In this document: piece after piece, positions 1 to 6,930 of the stretch
How the letters are laid out: each line of letters begins with the position of its first letter
Numbering within the stretch: the stretch's first letter is position 1
Origin: Hyphomicrobiales bacterium
GTDB taxonomy: Bacteria; Pseudomonadota; Alphaproteobacteria; Rhizobiales; JAKIUO01
Direction: 5' to 3'
Length of the DNA: 8,332 bases
NCBI GenBank assembly: GCA_027069645.1
Contig: JALXEI010000037.1
Span: forward strand, 1-8,332
Notes under the pieces: generated by a model
The model's database searches: none
Seen by the model: the letters and a program-made list of their open reading frames with translations, nothing else
What the model was told of the DNA's origin: nothing
Position numbers and translations under genes: made by a program

Positions 1-3000
1 GGTCACCACCGCCTGAATAACCGCTTCACGCAGCGGCACGCCGCGCTCCACTTCGTGCTTGGAAAAATCCACAAGCAGAATCGAGTTGCGAACAATGATA
101 CCGGCCAGCGCAATCCAGCCGATCATGGAAGTCGCGGTAAATTCTGCCCCCAGCAACCAGTGGCCCGGGATGATACCAATCAGGGTCAGGGGAATGGGCG
201 CCATGATGATGCCAGGCAGTCTGAAATTGCCAAACTCCCACACCACCAGCATGTAGATCAGCACCAGCGCCAGCATAAAGGCACCACCCATATCACGAAA
301 GGTTTCATAGGTCACAGTCCACTCGCCGGCCCATTCATAGTTGGACTGAAAACTGTCGGATGGCGGACCGAAATAACCCGGCCACAAACCTTCCTTGTTG
401 CCTGGCGGAATATAGTCCCTGAGATATTTCTGCACTTCCAGCATGCCATATATCGGGGCGGCCAGACCGCTCACAACGCCTGTCATCTCGCCGGTTACAT
501 ATTCCACATCGCGCAGATCCTTGTGGTATATTATGCGATCCTGCGGCTGCTGCTCAAATCTTCCCAGTGCCGAAAGCGGGATCATTTTACCCGAACGGGT
601 CTGTATCGGCAGATCGCCCAGACGCGCCGCCTGACTGCGGACATTGAGGGGCGCCTGAAGGACAATATAACGAGGCTCCAGCTCACGCCCGAGCTTGACG
701 TCACCAAGCTTGTACCCCCCCATGACCATCGAAAGCTGACGGGTAATATCAGCGGTGGAAACACCATTATGATCTGCTTTCTGCCGGTCAATAACGAAAA
801 CCCAGGCATTGTAGGGTTCGGGAACATAGTTATCGACATCGACAACACTGGGGGCCGCCTCGAAAGCCTCGGTTATCTTTTTGACAACGGCCTTGCGGGT
901 CTTGTCATCGGGACCGTAGATCTCGGCCACCATGCTTTGCAATACCGGTGGTCCGGGCGGCATTTCCACAACCTGGATTTTGGCCCCCATTTTTTTGGCG
1001 ACAGGCGTCAGAACAGCGCGCGCGGCCTCGGCAATTTCGTGACTGGGGCGTTCGCGCTCCTCCTTGTCCAGCAACTGAACCTGGATATCGCCTTCCCATG
1101 AATTCTGGCGCAGATAATAATGACGAACAAGGCCGTTAAAGTTGAAAGGCGATGCCGTACCGGCATAGGTCTGAACCGCCGTCACCTCGGGAAACAGCGG
1201 CCTGTTATCACTTCCCTTTGCCCGCAACAGTGTATCTGTGAGTGTCTGGGCAACATTTGCCGTGACCGGCAATGCCGTTCCTTCAGGCATGTTGATAACA
1301 ACATTAAATTCGGGCTTGTTGTCCAGCGGCATCATTTTTACCGCCACGCCCTGAAAGTAGAACATCGAACAGGCCGCCATAAACACGGCCCAGATGGACA
1401 GCCGGAACAGGCGGGCCTTTTTCGGGTTATCAATCATTGGCCCCAGTACGTTACGGAAAAATCCGTCAAACATGCGGGCTGTCTGATGCTCCTTGTTCTG
1501 CATGGCATTCAGTTGCCGCAGGCTGGGGCGCACCCTGATGGCCAGCCAGGGCGTAAAGATGAAGGCTGCAAACAGCGAAAAGGTCATGGCCACCGAGCCA
1601 AGAACCGGGATTGGCATCATATAGGGCCCCATCATGCCCGAAACCATCCCCATCGGCAGCAGGGCGGCAATAATCGCAAGGGTGGCCAGAATTGTCGGGT
1701 TCCCGACCTCGCGCACGGCATCAATGGTTGTCGCCGTATCGACACCCCCCTTGGCAAGCCAGCGTCTATAAATATTTTCCACCACAACCGTCGCATCGTC
1801 CACCAGGATGCCGATGCAGAAAATAAGGGCAAACAGGGAAACACGATCGACCGTGAAGGACAAAAGCCATGCCCCGAAAACCGTGATCAGAATAATGACC
1901 GGAATAACTGTCGCCACCACGAATGTTGGTCGCAGACCGAGGAAAATATAAATAAGAACGGTGACCATCAGAGTCGCCTGGCCCATATCTCCAAGCAGAT
2001 GATTGACCTTGTCATTGGCCGATTTCCCGTAATCCCTGGTGACGGCAACATGAACATTGTCGGGGATAACCCGCCCCTTCAGAAAATCAACCTTGTCAAG
2101 AATGGCCCGAGAGACCGTCACACCATTTGTGCCGGTCTTTTTGGCAATGGCAATGGTAACGGCCGGAGCGCCATAGGCATGCGGTTGCTTTTTCTTTTCC
2201 TGATGGCCGAATATGGCTCTTTTGATCGAACAGAACATGCCGCAGGGCGGCTCATAATCCGCGCCAGGCCCTGTGAAATACTGAACGATACTCCTGGCAT
2301 CTCCCGGCCCCTCGATGACTTTGGCAACGTCGCGCACATAAACGGGCGCGCCTTTCGAAAAACCGACTACAAGACGTTCGATATCTTCCTTGCCCCTCAG
2401 AAAGGCGCCTGTATAGACGGTAAAGCTCGAACCACCGGCCTCGACATTGCCGACATCTTTTTTCTGGTTGGCACCCTGAATGACTTTGGCAACCTGATCC
2501 ACACCAATTCCGAAACCGCGCAAAAGCTGCGGCTCCACCTCGACACGCACCTCCTCCGGACGTCCGCCAACAATAAAGTTCTGCGAGGTATTGGGAACTT
2601 CCTTGAGGCGCTGCATGACCTCCAGGCTGATCTGCCGCAAGGCCGCATCATCCACAACATCGGACCAGAGCGTCAGGGTCACGGTCGGGACATCATCGAC
2701 ACCCTTTGACTTGACCAGCGGCATGGATACGCCCGGCGGTATCTTGTCCATGTTGGATTTCAGCTTGTCATTGAGCTTGACGAGCGAGGGGCCCATCTTT
2801 TCGCCGACCTTGAACTGTACCGTCACCATGCCCATGCCGCGCTGCGAGGCCGAATAGACATGCTTGACCTTTGGAATTTCACTCATCATGCGCTCGAGCG
2901 GATCGGTCGCAAGAGACGCCACCTGCTCGGCAGAAGCACCAGGAAATTTGAAGAAGATATCCACCATCGGCACAGAGATCTGCGGATCTTCCTGACGTGG

Positions 3001-3153
3001 TGTAATGAAGATGCCGAGTAATCCCATCGCCAGGCAGGCCATCAGCAACATCGGCGTCAATGGCGAGTGAATAAAGGTACTCGCTATACGGCCTGCCATT
3101 CCCAGGTCAGTCTCATCCCCGGAACCAATTTTATCGAACTCCCTGTCAGCCAT
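1..3153 (-). CDS. RND-family efflux transporter, inner-membrane permease (AcrB-type; C-terminus cut by window edge)
   Basis: This is the proton-driven inner-membrane pump of a tripartite efflux system. It is open for 1051 codons from ATG 3153 to base 1. RND pumps of this type are somewhat longer, so roughly the last 60-110 residues (final membrane helices) lie outside the window. TM1 spans about residues 34-51 and is followed by the family-typical TPRQEDPQISVPMVDI segment. The TM4 proton-relay motif GILVDDATVVVENI carries Asp452-Asp453, matching AcrB D407/D408. TM7 starts near residue 578. The TM10 motif GIIVRNSILLVDF has Arg1022 where AcrB has Lys940. Residues about 290-327 form an extra loop with Cys304 and Cys308 and a KKK run. 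It lies 138 bases downstream of its adaptor gene, presumably in one operon. The ATG has only a weak ribosome site (AAGAG); ATG 3099 is an alternative. The substrate cannot be told from sequence. Confidence 0.95.
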   Translation of the reverse strand, partial: MADREFDKIGSGDETDLGMAGRIASTFIHSPLTPMLLMACLAMGLLGIFITPRQEDPQISVPMVDIFFKFPGASAEQVASLATDPLERMMSEIPKVKHVYSASQRGMGMVTVQFKVGEKMGPSLVKLNDKLKSNMDKIPPGVSMPLVKSKGVDDVPTVTLTLWSDVVDDAALRQISLEVMQRLKEVPNTSQNFIVGGRPEEVRVEVEPQLLRGFGIGVDQVAKVIQGANQKKDVGNVEAGGSSFTVYTGAFLRGKEDIERLVVGFSKGAPVYVRDVAKVIEGPGDARSIVQYFTGPGADYEPPCGMFCSIKRAIFGHQEKKKQPHAYGAPAVTIAIAKKTGTNGVTVSRAILDKVDFLKGRVIPDNVHVAVTRDYGKSANDKVNHLLGDMGQATLMVTVLIYIFLGLRPTFVVATVIPVIILITVFGAWLLSFTVDRVSLFALIFCIGILVDDATVVVENIYRRWLAKGGVDTATTIDAVREVGNPTILATLAIIAALLPMGMVSGMMGPYMMPIPVLGSVAMTFSLFAAFIFTPWLAIRVRPSLRQLNAMQNKEHQTARMFDGFFRNVLGPMIDNPKKARLFRLSIWAVFMAACSMFYFQGVAVKMMPLDNKPEFNVVINMPEGTALPVTANVAQTLTDTLLRAKGSDNRPLFPEVTAVQTYAGTASPFNFNGLVRHYYLRQNSWEGDIQVQLLDKEERERPSHEIAEAARAVLTPVAKKMGAKIQVVEMPPGPPVLQSMVAEIYGPDDKTRKAVVKKITEAFEAAPSVVDVDNYVPEPYNAWVFVIDRQKADHNGVSTADITRQLSMVMGGYKLGDVKLGRELEPRYIVLQAPLNVRSQAARLGDLPIQTRSGKMIPLSALGRFEQQPQDRIIYHKDLRDVEYVTGEMTGVVSGLAAPIYGMLEVQKYLRDYIPPGNKEGLWPGYFGPPSDSFQSNYEWAGEWTVTYETFRDMGGAFMLALVLIYMLVVWEFGNFRLPGIIMAPIPLTLIGIIPGHWLLGAEFTATSMIGWIALAGIIVRNSILLVDFSKHEVERGVPLREAVIQAVVT

Positions 3154-3215
3154 TCTTCGCTCTTGTTCTACCTGAACACCTGCAAAAACAGACACCTGCT
3201 GCCTGCGCAAATATT

Positions 3216-3266
3216 CTACGCCTCAAAACCTGTACTCTTTACGCTGGCAAATGACAGTCTTGCCAT
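3216..3266 (-). CDS. Possible 16-residue leader peptide or small ORF between adaptor and pump genes
   Basis: A 17-codon ORF (MARLSFASVKSTGFEA) starts 25 bases after the adaptor stop codon. It is preceded by GGAGG (3271-3275) only 4 bases before the ATG, a better Shine-Dalgarno match than the pump gene itself has. Its start overlaps an inverted repeat, TGGCAA / TTGCCA (3245-3250 and 3260-3265). It may be a translational coupler or leader, or chance. I recognise no known peptide. Confidence 0.2.
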   Translation of the reverse strand: MARLSFASVKSTGFEA

Positions 3267-3291
3267 TCGCCCTCCGGAACCCGGCTGTTAT

Positions 3292-4524
3292 TCACTTCCG
3301 GCCCGTCGTCGTCACCACCCCGGACTGCATCGTGCTCAGTTTCTCGGGCGGCCCCGTGATCACCTCTTCATCACCCTTCAACCCGGACAGCACAGCGACA
3401 CGACCACCTTCAACCAGGTCTCCCAGACGAACCATGCGAAGAGATGTCAGGCCATCCTTCTGCCGAACAATAACAGCCTTGAGACTGCCTCTTGATACGA
3501 TTGCCGAGAGTGGCACAGTGGGCACCCAGCTGGCTTTCTTGTGTATGTCAGTGACTGTCACCTCCGCATACATGCCCGGGCCTCCGGGAAGTGGCACCTG
3601 CTTGCCCTGTGAATTGGGAATGGTTCGCGGCAGATCAAACTTGACCGTTACTGTATGACTACTGGGATCGGCTACAGGATAAATTTGCGCAACTCTGGCC
3701 GGGACTTTCTGCCCGCCGGCCGCGTCAATATGAGCGTCAACAACCATCCCCGGCTTCAGCGAGGAAATCAGCCTGACCGGAATTTCCGCCTTGATGCGCA
3801 GAAACTCTGTTGCGCCAAATTTTATCAGTGGCTGGCCGGGTTGAACGGTGTCGCCAATCTCCACCAGCTTGGCGAGAATTTTACCATCAAAGGGAACCTT
3901 GAGCTGGGCATCGCGTAATTTGGCATCCAGTTCCTCGATCTGTGCTCTTGCCGCCAGCAACCGACTCTGAGCGCCCTGAACACTCTGCGCCTGACCCTGC
4001 AAATTGGCATAGCGGTCAACCCACGGCCGATTTGCCCCCGCACGCTGCCCCTGGATACCACCGAAGAATTCATCCATCATCTGCGGAAACCCCATACCCG
4101 TGGGCTTGCCGGTTTTGGGAGACCACAATTCGCGATTATACTGGATATGGGCATTGCGCAAAGCGGCCTGCGCGGCCATAAAGCTTGCAACAGCAGCACG
4201 CCGTTTGGCGCGCAAATTCTCATCATCAATCGCCACAACGACCGTACCGGCCTTGAAGCGATCCCCTTCCTTGCCGGCAAGATATTTGACTTCACCAGGT
4301 ATCTGCGCCGAAAGGGTCACTTCCTTGAACGGAATAACTGTTCCCGAAACACGGGTCTCGTCTCCGATCCGCTTGGGAATGACCGGCGCTGTCGTGACAT
4401 TTTCGACCGCCCCGACCGGGCTCGCAACCATCATACCGGTCGCGACCAGCACAAACAGAGCCGCTCCGCAGGTCATTTTTCCGATATTTTCCGATTTCAG
4501 CATCATGACTTTCCATTCCCGCAT
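3292..4524 (-). CDS. RND efflux periplasmic adaptor subunit (HlyD/AcrA-type membrane fusion protein)
   Basis: This protein bridges the RND pump to an outer-membrane channel in the periplasm. Numbering uses the longest form (410 residues). A signal sequence or membrane anchor spans about residues 17-40, with a plausible cleavage site after SPVGA. The first lipoyl half-motif (SGTVIPFKEVTLSAQIPGEV) spans about 60-79. A helical hairpin lies at about 100-207 and the second lipoyl half (VPFDGKILAKLVEIGDTV) at 210-227. The beta-barrel and membrane-proximal domains follow to about residue 395. The hairpin is interrupted at about 135-165 by a Gly/Met/Phe-rich stretch (MGFPQMMDEFFGG). The start is uncertain: ATG 4524 has little ribosome site, while the tandem ATGs at 4506 and 4503 (codons 7 and 8) follow GGAAAG. 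It is the first gene of the efflux operon and lies downstream of the sigma-54 promoter candidate. Confidence 0.93.
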   Translation of the reverse strand: MREWKVMMLKSENIGKMTCGAALFVLVATGMMVASPVGAVENVTTAPVIPKRIGDETRVSGTVIPFKEVTLSAQIPGEVKYLAGKEGDRFKAGTVVVAIDDENLRAKRRAAVASFMAAQAALRNAHIQYNRELWSPKTGKPTGMGFPQMMDEFFGGIQGQRAGANRPWVDRYANLQGQAQSVQGAQSRLLAARAQIEELDAKLRDAQLKVPFDGKILAKLVEIGDTVQPGQPLIKFGATEFLRIKAEIPVRLISSLKPGMVVDAHIDAAGGQKVPARVAQIYPVADPSSHTVTVKFDLPRTIPNSQGKQVPLPGGPGMYAEVTVTDIHKKASWVPTVPLSAIVSRGSLKAVIVRQKDGLTSLRMVRLGDLVEGGRVAVLSGLKGDEEVITGPPEKLSTMQSGVVTTTGRK

Positions 4525-4723
4525 TCACTGGAGCAACGGCCTGTTAAATTGTCCGCACAAGGCCGGTCTGCCTGTCCCCGATTATCGACCGCTGCATCAA
4601 AACACACATTGCCATAAAAGGGTCTTAACACGCACAGCCCCTTGTCGGATTGGTAAATATTTCACCAGGCAATCTTTGAGAAGAGATATTTTTCTCCCAC
4701 AAATTGAAACACTTGAAAAGCAT

Positions 4724-4738
4724 GCAAATTACATACCA
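4724..4738 (-). promoter_or_regulatory. Putative sigma-54 (RpoN) -24/-12 promoter for the efflux operon
   Basis: The minus strand reads TGGTATGTAATTTGC. The consensus is TGGCACG-N4-TTGC, so the TGG and GC blocks sit at the exact 10-base spacing, with full TTGC and only two differences in the -24 block. The predicted start near 4712 would give a 5' leader of about 190-210 bases before the adaptor gene. It is the only such match I found on either strand between the two genes. The activator encoded next door supports it. Confidence 0.6.
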
Positions 4739-4869
4739 CAGGCAAAGGTGCTGTTTTTCCTATATTTTTCATACAACAACCCGCATGGACCCGCAACACA
4801 ATAAACACACAATCACACATTCAAATACTTGAATTTGTTAAATTTATTTTTAATTCGCCGCATTTTTTC

Positions 4870-4911
4870 TGTTGCGCACTGTTGCAAACGTTGCAATTAT
4901 ACATTGCAACA
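4870..4911. promoter_or_regulatory. TTGCAA palindrome cluster, likely enhancer (UAS) for the sigma-54 activator
   Basis: Three copies of the self-complementary hexamer TTGCAA start at 4882, 4891 and 4904, and a related TTGCGC starts at 4872. The outer part forms a perfect inverted repeat, GTTGCAAT-N5-ATTGCAAC (4890-4897 and 4903-4910). TGTTGC at 4870 and GCAACA ending at 4911 bracket the cluster. It lies about 158-199 bases upstream of the predicted sigma-54 transcription start, the usual range for activator binding sites. It is also about 65-105 bases upstream of the activator gene, so autoregulation is possible. Binding by the neighbouring regulator is inferred. Confidence 0.55.
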
Positions 4912-4975
4912 AAACTGCGTTGATTTGTCGCATGTTGATAGTTGCCCCGCCCGGGGGCCAGGGAGTCGAGGAGAT

Positions 4976-6328
4976 ATGCAGGAACTGCAAAACATCATGC
5001 CTTTGCTGGAAGCCATTACATCGCACATTGATGATGGCGTTCTGATTACGGATCGATCCGGACAGGTATTGTATTTGAGTCCTTCAGCAAGAAAACTGCT
5101 TGCAAAAGACGCGCTCTCCCCCCCTGATTCCATAAGAAAAATCAGCAATATATCCGGCATTGACCTGATCGCCATCATGCAGGAAGCCTTCTATGAAACA
5201 CCCCGCAGACCGGCCGAAAGCACAAAAGTCAGCCTGAAGAAGTTTATCCGCAATATAAAAACCGCTCATGGCACCAGACACCTGGAAATTCAGTGCTGCA
5301 TGACATGCGAATCACAGAGCCACTTGCGGCTGTTCATCATTCGCGATATTTCGCGAGAGCGCAAGCTGGCTGCTTTTCTGGATCGCGCTTCCAGTGACCT
5401 CGTGACCAACGACCCCAAAATGATCGAAATCCTGCAACGTATTGACAAGGTTGCGCCGCGACAGGCCGCCGTTTTGTTGCAGGGCGAAAGCGGCACCGGC
5501 AAGACCCGAATCGCCCGCCTGATCCATCGCCTCAGCGATCGTTCCGCAAAACCGCTGATCGAAATCAACTGCGCAGCCATTCCCGAACTGTTGCTCGAAT
5601 CGGAACTCTTCGGGCATGTTAAAGGGGCCTTTACCGGTGCCATTTCCAACCGCAAGGGGCGCTTTCAGGCCGCTGATGGCGGCACGTTGTTCCTTGATGA
5701 ACTGGGCGAGATCCCCCTGCACCTGCAAGCCAAACTGTTGCGCGCCATTCAGGATGGTGAATTCGAACCGGTTGGCGCCGACAGGTCGGTAAGGGTCGAT
5801 GTGCGTATTATCAGTTCTTCCAACTGCAATCTGCGCGATATGGTTGATAGCGGTGCGTTTCGCGCCGACCTCTATTACCGACTCGCCGTTATTCCGCTCT
5901 ATATCCCCCCTATTCGCGAACGCCCCGCCGACATCCCGCTGTTGCTCCGGCATTTTTGCAACAATATCGCCGCAAGGGGCTATCCGTCAGGGGTGGAATG
6001 CGATCCCGAAGCCATGCGAATGCTGATGAACTATCCCTGGCCCGGTAACGTGCGCGAACTCGAAAATGCCGTGGAACATGCGGTCATATGCGCGAAAGAC
6101 GGCCTCGTCGTGCCCGAAAGCCTGCCCACCGACATACGTAATTATTGTCAGCATAGCGAAACCATCGGCCGGAAAATCAATCGTTTTCGGCGTGAAACCG
6201 AACACCAGGCCCGCGAAATCAGCGAGGCGCTGCGCAAGGCCCACGGCAATCGTACCGTTGCCGCAAAACTGCTCGGAATCAACCGCTCCACCCTCTGGCG
6301 CCGCATGCGGCGCCTTGCCATTGAGTAG
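4976..6328 (+). CDS. Sigma-54-dependent transcriptional activator (PAS - AAA+ - Fis-type HTH)
   Basis: This is a bacterial enhancer-binding protein of 450 residues. It uses ATP hydrolysis to let RNA polymerase-sigma-54 open its promoter. A PAS-type sensory domain covers about residues 8-125 (DDGVLITDRSGQVLYLSPSA near the start) and contains Cys107, Cys108 and Cys111. The AAA+ domain has Walker A GESGTGKT (170-177), the sigma-54-contacting loop GAFTGA (217-222) and Walker B GGTLFLDELGE (235-245). It also has the arginine-finger region FRADLYYRL (295-303). A Fis-type helix-turn-helix, NRTVAAKLLGINRSTLW, begins at residue 425. There is no response-regulator receiver domain, so it is probably a one-component sensor. 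ATG 4976 is chosen because it follows GAGGAG; the upstream in-frame extension is not protein-like. Its target is inferred to be the divergent efflux operon. Confidence 0.95.
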   Translation: MQELQNIMPLLEAITSHIDDGVLITDRSGQVLYLSPSARKLLAKDALSPPDSIRKISNISGIDLIAIMQEAFYETPRRPAESTKVSLKKFIRNIKTAHGTRHLEIQCCMTCESQSHLRLFIIRDISRERKLAAFLDRASSDLVTNDPKMIEILQRIDKVAPRQAAVLLQGESGTGKTRIARLIHRLSDRSAKPLIEINCAAIPELLLESELFGHVKGAFTGAISNRKGRFQAADGGTLFLDELGEIPLHLQAKLLRAIQDGEFEPVGADRSVRVDVRIISSSNCNLRDMVDSGAFRADLYYRLAVIPLYIPPIRERPADIPLLLRHFCNNIAARGYPSGVECDPEAMRMLMNYPWPGNVRELENAVEHAVICAKDGLVVPESLPTDIRNYCQHSETIGRKINRFRRETEHQAREISEALRKAHGNRTVAAKLLGINRSTLWRRMRRLAIE

Positions 6329-6370
6329 CCCTCCCCGATGACCGGTGGCTTGACACGTTTTCGGGAGGCT
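6327..6370 (+). other. Imperfect inverted repeat at the 3' end of the activator gene
   Basis: AGCCCTCCCCGA (6327-6338) can pair with TCGGGAGGCT (6361-6370), leaving two bulged C residues. The loop is about 22 bases. No U-run follows, so it is at best a weak terminator. Its right arm lies inside the spacer of the atp promoter candidate. Confidence 0.3.
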
Positions 6371-6378
6371 TCTACCCT
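6350..6378 (+). promoter_or_regulatory. Putative sigma-70-type promoter of the F0 ATP synthase operon
   Basis: A perfect -35 box TTGACA (6350-6355) is followed, 17 bases later, by TACCCT (6373-6378), a partial -10 match. Alphaproteobacterial promoters tolerate weak -10 boxes. It lies in the gap between the activator gene and atpI, leaving a leader of about 60 bases before the atpI start. Confidence 0.45.
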
Positions 6379-6443
6379 TGCCGCCAATCTGCAAGGGACG
6401 TGGATTTGTCCACAACACCACCGGGCCAGGGGGCAGCACGCAT

Positions 6444-6860
6444 ATGGCTGAATATCACAGGAGCACAACTCCCGAAGACAGGGAGGCTCGAAAAGACAGG
6501 CTCATGCGCCAGCGCCTTGAAGATGTCGGTGCTCGCCTTGACAAGATGTCGCCCGAAGCAGGAAAAGCCTTGCAAAAGCCGTCTCCCGTCGCTACCAAAA
6601 GGCAATCGATCGGACAGGCTCTGCGACTGGGGACTGATCTGGTTGCCGGGGTCGCCATTGGTGGTCTGATCGGATACTGGCTGGATCAGTGGTTCGGCAC
6701 GCGGCCGATCCTGTTTATTGTTTTTTTTCTGCTGGGCACCGCCGCAGGATTTCTGAACGTCTATCGTACGGCGCAGGACATTCAGAAAGAACAGGCAGAG
6801 CTGGTCCGGCAGGGAAAACTCGACCTCGGGCAGGATTTGCCCGACAGCGAGGATGACTAG
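6444..6860 (+). CDS. atpI: ATP synthase protein I (AtpI/AtpZ family)
   Basis: This is a small membrane protein of 138 residues encoded ahead of the F0 genes. In this family it is an accessory protein, implicated in c-ring assembly and/or Mg2+ supply, and not a subunit of the finished enzyme. The charged N-terminal part (about 1-55) is followed by two membrane segments. The first (DLVAGVAIGGLIGYWLDQWF) covers about residues 67-86 and the second (ILFIVFFLLGTAAGFLNVY) about 91-109. The tail is acidic and ends in DSEDD. The two-helix pattern with GYWLDQWFG is typical of the AtpZ/AtpI family. ATG 6444 is chosen because AGGGGG (6428-6433) precedes it; a TTG start at 6378 would overlap the promoter candidate. 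It is the first gene of the atp operon. Confidence 0.9.
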   Translation: MAEYHRSTTPEDREARKDRLMRQRLEDVGARLDKMSPEAGKALQKPSPVATKRQSIGQALRLGTDLVAGVAIGGLIGYWLDQWFGTRPILFIVFFLLGTAAGFLNVYRTAQDIQKEQAELVRQGKLDLGQDLPDSEDD

Positions 6861-6902
6861 ATGAAACGGCCCCTGCTCGCCACGATTGGGCGGGGCTTTG
6901 AA
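6861..6902 (+). other. Bulged hairpin and 13-codon ORF in the atpI-atpB gap
   Basis: Immediately after the atpI stop codon, ATG 6861 opens a 13-codon frame (MKRPLLATIGRGF, then Glu, then TAA, ending at 6905). A bulged stem pairs GCCC (6869-6872) with GGGC (6893-6896) and CGCC (6878-6881) with GGCG (6889-6892). There is no ribosome site of note for the ORF. It may just be a spacer or RNA structure within the operon. Confidence 0.2.
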
Positions 6903-6917
6903 TAACGAGACCATTCC

Positions 6918-6925
6918 AGGGAGGG
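6918..6925 (+). promoter_or_regulatory. Ribosome binding site that sets the atpB start
   Basis: AGGGAGGG lies 5 bases before GTG 6931. It favours that GTG over TTG 6886 and ATG 6964; the latter is 13 or more bases from the nearest G-rich run. Confidence 0.6.
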
Positions 6926-6930
6926 AATAC

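Larger units (their letters stand above)
4525..4975. promoter_or_regulatory. Divergent intergenic regulatory region between efflux operon and sigma-54 activator
   Basis: This 451-base gene-free stretch is AT-rich, especially 4680-4935, compared with the flanking genes. It contains the sigma-54 promoter candidate and TTGCAA cluster listed separately. It also contains a GC-rich inverted repeat, GCCCC / GGGGC (4944-4948 and 4954-4958), just before the activator's ribosome site. I found no -24/-12 element reading rightwards (no TGG-N10-GC in good context), so the activator gene is probably transcribed by a sigma-70-type holoenzyme. No convincing -35/-10 pair stands out for it. An open frame continues upstream of 4976 to 4829, but its codons look non-coding and lack a ribosome site. 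Confidence 0.7.

Noticed and set aside
55..1101. 348-codon plus-strand open frame at the left edge
   Set aside because: Same reason: it is antisense to the C-terminal half of the RND pump, including the TM10 motif.
1120..2709. 529-codon plus-strand open frame antisense to the pump gene
   Set aside because: The minus strand encodes an unmistakable RND protein through this region. The antisense frame is rich in His/Arg/Asn with no recognisable domain and is a codon-bias shadow.
4100..4804. 234-codon plus-strand frame crossing the adaptor 5' end into the intergenic region
   Set aside because: It is antisense to the adaptor and its leader, with no ribosome site or domain, and it spans the sigma-54 promoter candidate.
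4944..4958. GCCCC / GGGGC inverted repeat as a terminator or riboswitch
   Set aside because: It is only 5 bp, has no U-run, and is too small to support a named RNA element.
4829..4975. N-terminal extension of the activator (49 codons upstream of ATG 4976)
   Set aside because: It overlaps the TTGCAA cluster, is AT-rich with a non-protein-like composition and has no ribosome site. The PAS domain begins just after ATG 4976, which has GAGGAG in front.
5312..5953. 213-codon minus-strand frame
   Set aside because: It is antisense to the AAA+ domain, whose Walker and GAFTGA motifs fix the coding strand.
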